In this document: positions 63,726 through 64,000 of the stretch, in pieces
How the letters are laid out: each line of letters begins with the position of its first letter
Numbering within the stretch: position 1 is the first letter of the stretch
NCBI GenBank assembly: GCA_015059715.1
Contig: SUZV01000014.1
Coordinates: forward strand, 19,021 to 83,020
Source of the DNA: Rikenellaceae bacterium
Lineage (GTDB): Bacteria; Bacteroidota; Bacteroidia; Bacteroidales; Rikenellaceae
Direction of reading: 5' to 3'
Length of the DNA stretch: 64,000 bases
Translations under genes and position numbers: made by a program
The notes under the pieces: generated by a model
What the model was told of the DNA's origin: nothing
The model's input: only the letters and a program-made list of their open reading frames with translations
Databases searched by the model: none

Positions 63726-64000
63726 TTAGTTACTCTTCACCACATCGGCAGGGTTTTCCGTGGCAGCCTTCCATGAGCGGAGGGTTACAAGGCCGACCGT
63801 TACGGCGAGGACAACGGCGAGGGCAGCGATATAGAGCCACCAAGGCTGTGCGATGCGGTTGGCGAACGACTCTAACCAGCGCGAGGTGATATACCACGCC
63901 ACAGGTGCTGCCACCACAAAGCAACCTCCGACAATCCACACATAGCGCAGGTTAAGCAACTTCACTATTTGGCTGGTTGTCGCTCCGTACACTTTTCGTA
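63726..64000 (-). CDS. ABC transporter permease, C-terminal part (cut by window edge)
   Basis: Only the last 90 or so codons are present: the end of an FtsX block with YGATTSQIVKLLNL, two helices, and the terminal ATENPADVVKSN. From LRYVWIVGG onwards it is nearly the same as the C-terminus of the permease at 56978, including at the DNA level, which suggests recent duplication or gene conversion. It would be the first of the four minus-strand permeases in transcription order. Confidence 0.85.
   Translation of the reverse strand, partial: RKVYGATTSQIVKLLNLRYVWIVGGCFVVAAPVAWYITSRWLESFANRIAQPWWLYIAALAVVLAVTVGLVTLRSWKAATENPADVVKSN

Overview
The window reads as a chromosomal segment of a Bacteroidota (order Bacteroidales) bacterium, most likely a Rikenellaceae/Alistipes-like gut species. 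The evidence is the repeated Bacteroidota promoter signature (TTTG, about 19 nt, then TAnnTTTG), the SecD-SecF fusion, the rsfS-ftsH-cdsA-psd block, many lipoproteins with short signal peptides, a DPP-IV peptidase, a fucosidase and DUF4831/DUF4837/TIGR02757 proteins. The genus is an inference from gene content and moderate GC. No prophage, insertion sequence, integrase or CRISPR-Cas locus is visible.

Layout. 1-176 is the start of a surface lipoprotein cut by the window edge. 728-8269 (minus) is a probable operon trpS, ClC channel, ychF, SIMPL protein, gltX, galM. 8464-15483 (plus) holds oxyR, a 141-bp hairpin element, then rsfS, ftsH, cdsA, psd, an AI-2E family permease and a stand-alone riboflavin kinase domain. 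15492-18971 has ubiX, a polysaccharide deacetylase, a DUF4837 lipoprotein and thiL. 19182-28646 (plus) has adk, a TPM-domain protein, lemA, a GH73/LysM hydrolase, an unknown protein, DPP-IV, a beta-barrel protein, efp and a PagL-like lipid A deacylase. 28855-34859 has a YidE/AspT-type transporter, htpG and lepA. 34860-35793 is a gene-poor repeat zone with tRNA-Gly(CCC) and an array of copies of its 3' tail. Then come a GH29 fucosidase, secDF, an 87-bp tandem repeat carrying promoters, and a run of ybbR-like, coaE, folP, lolD-like, TIGR02757, trmN6, DUF4831 and an AlkD-like protein. 46387-54348 is accessory surface material: a thioredoxin, four lipoproteins, a DUF2007-like membrane protein, catalase and a small beta-barrel protein. 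54584-64000 (minus) is an array of four MacB/FtsX-type ABC permeases enclosing a class C beta-lactamase-fold lipoprotein; the ATPase must lie outside the window.

The core genes mostly serve translation (trpS, gltX, ychF, rsfS, efp, lepA, tRNA), protein quality control and export (ftsH, htpG, secDF), phospholipid and cofactor synthesis (cdsA, psd, thiL, coaE, folP, riboflavin kinase, ubiX) and envelope upkeep. OxyR, with the canonical Cys199/Cys208 pair, and the catalase gene suggest one peroxide response split over 41 kb.

The least ordinary content is non-coding. There is a poly-G tract inside the promoter spacer of a beta-barrel gene (a classic layout for phase variation); five in-phase copies of an 87-bp promoter-bearing repeat before the ybbR-like gene; a 111-112 bp array of the tRNA-Gly 3' half whose trailer is complementary to the tRNA itself; and at least three families of structured intergenic repeats, two of which show paired (covarying) changes between copies.
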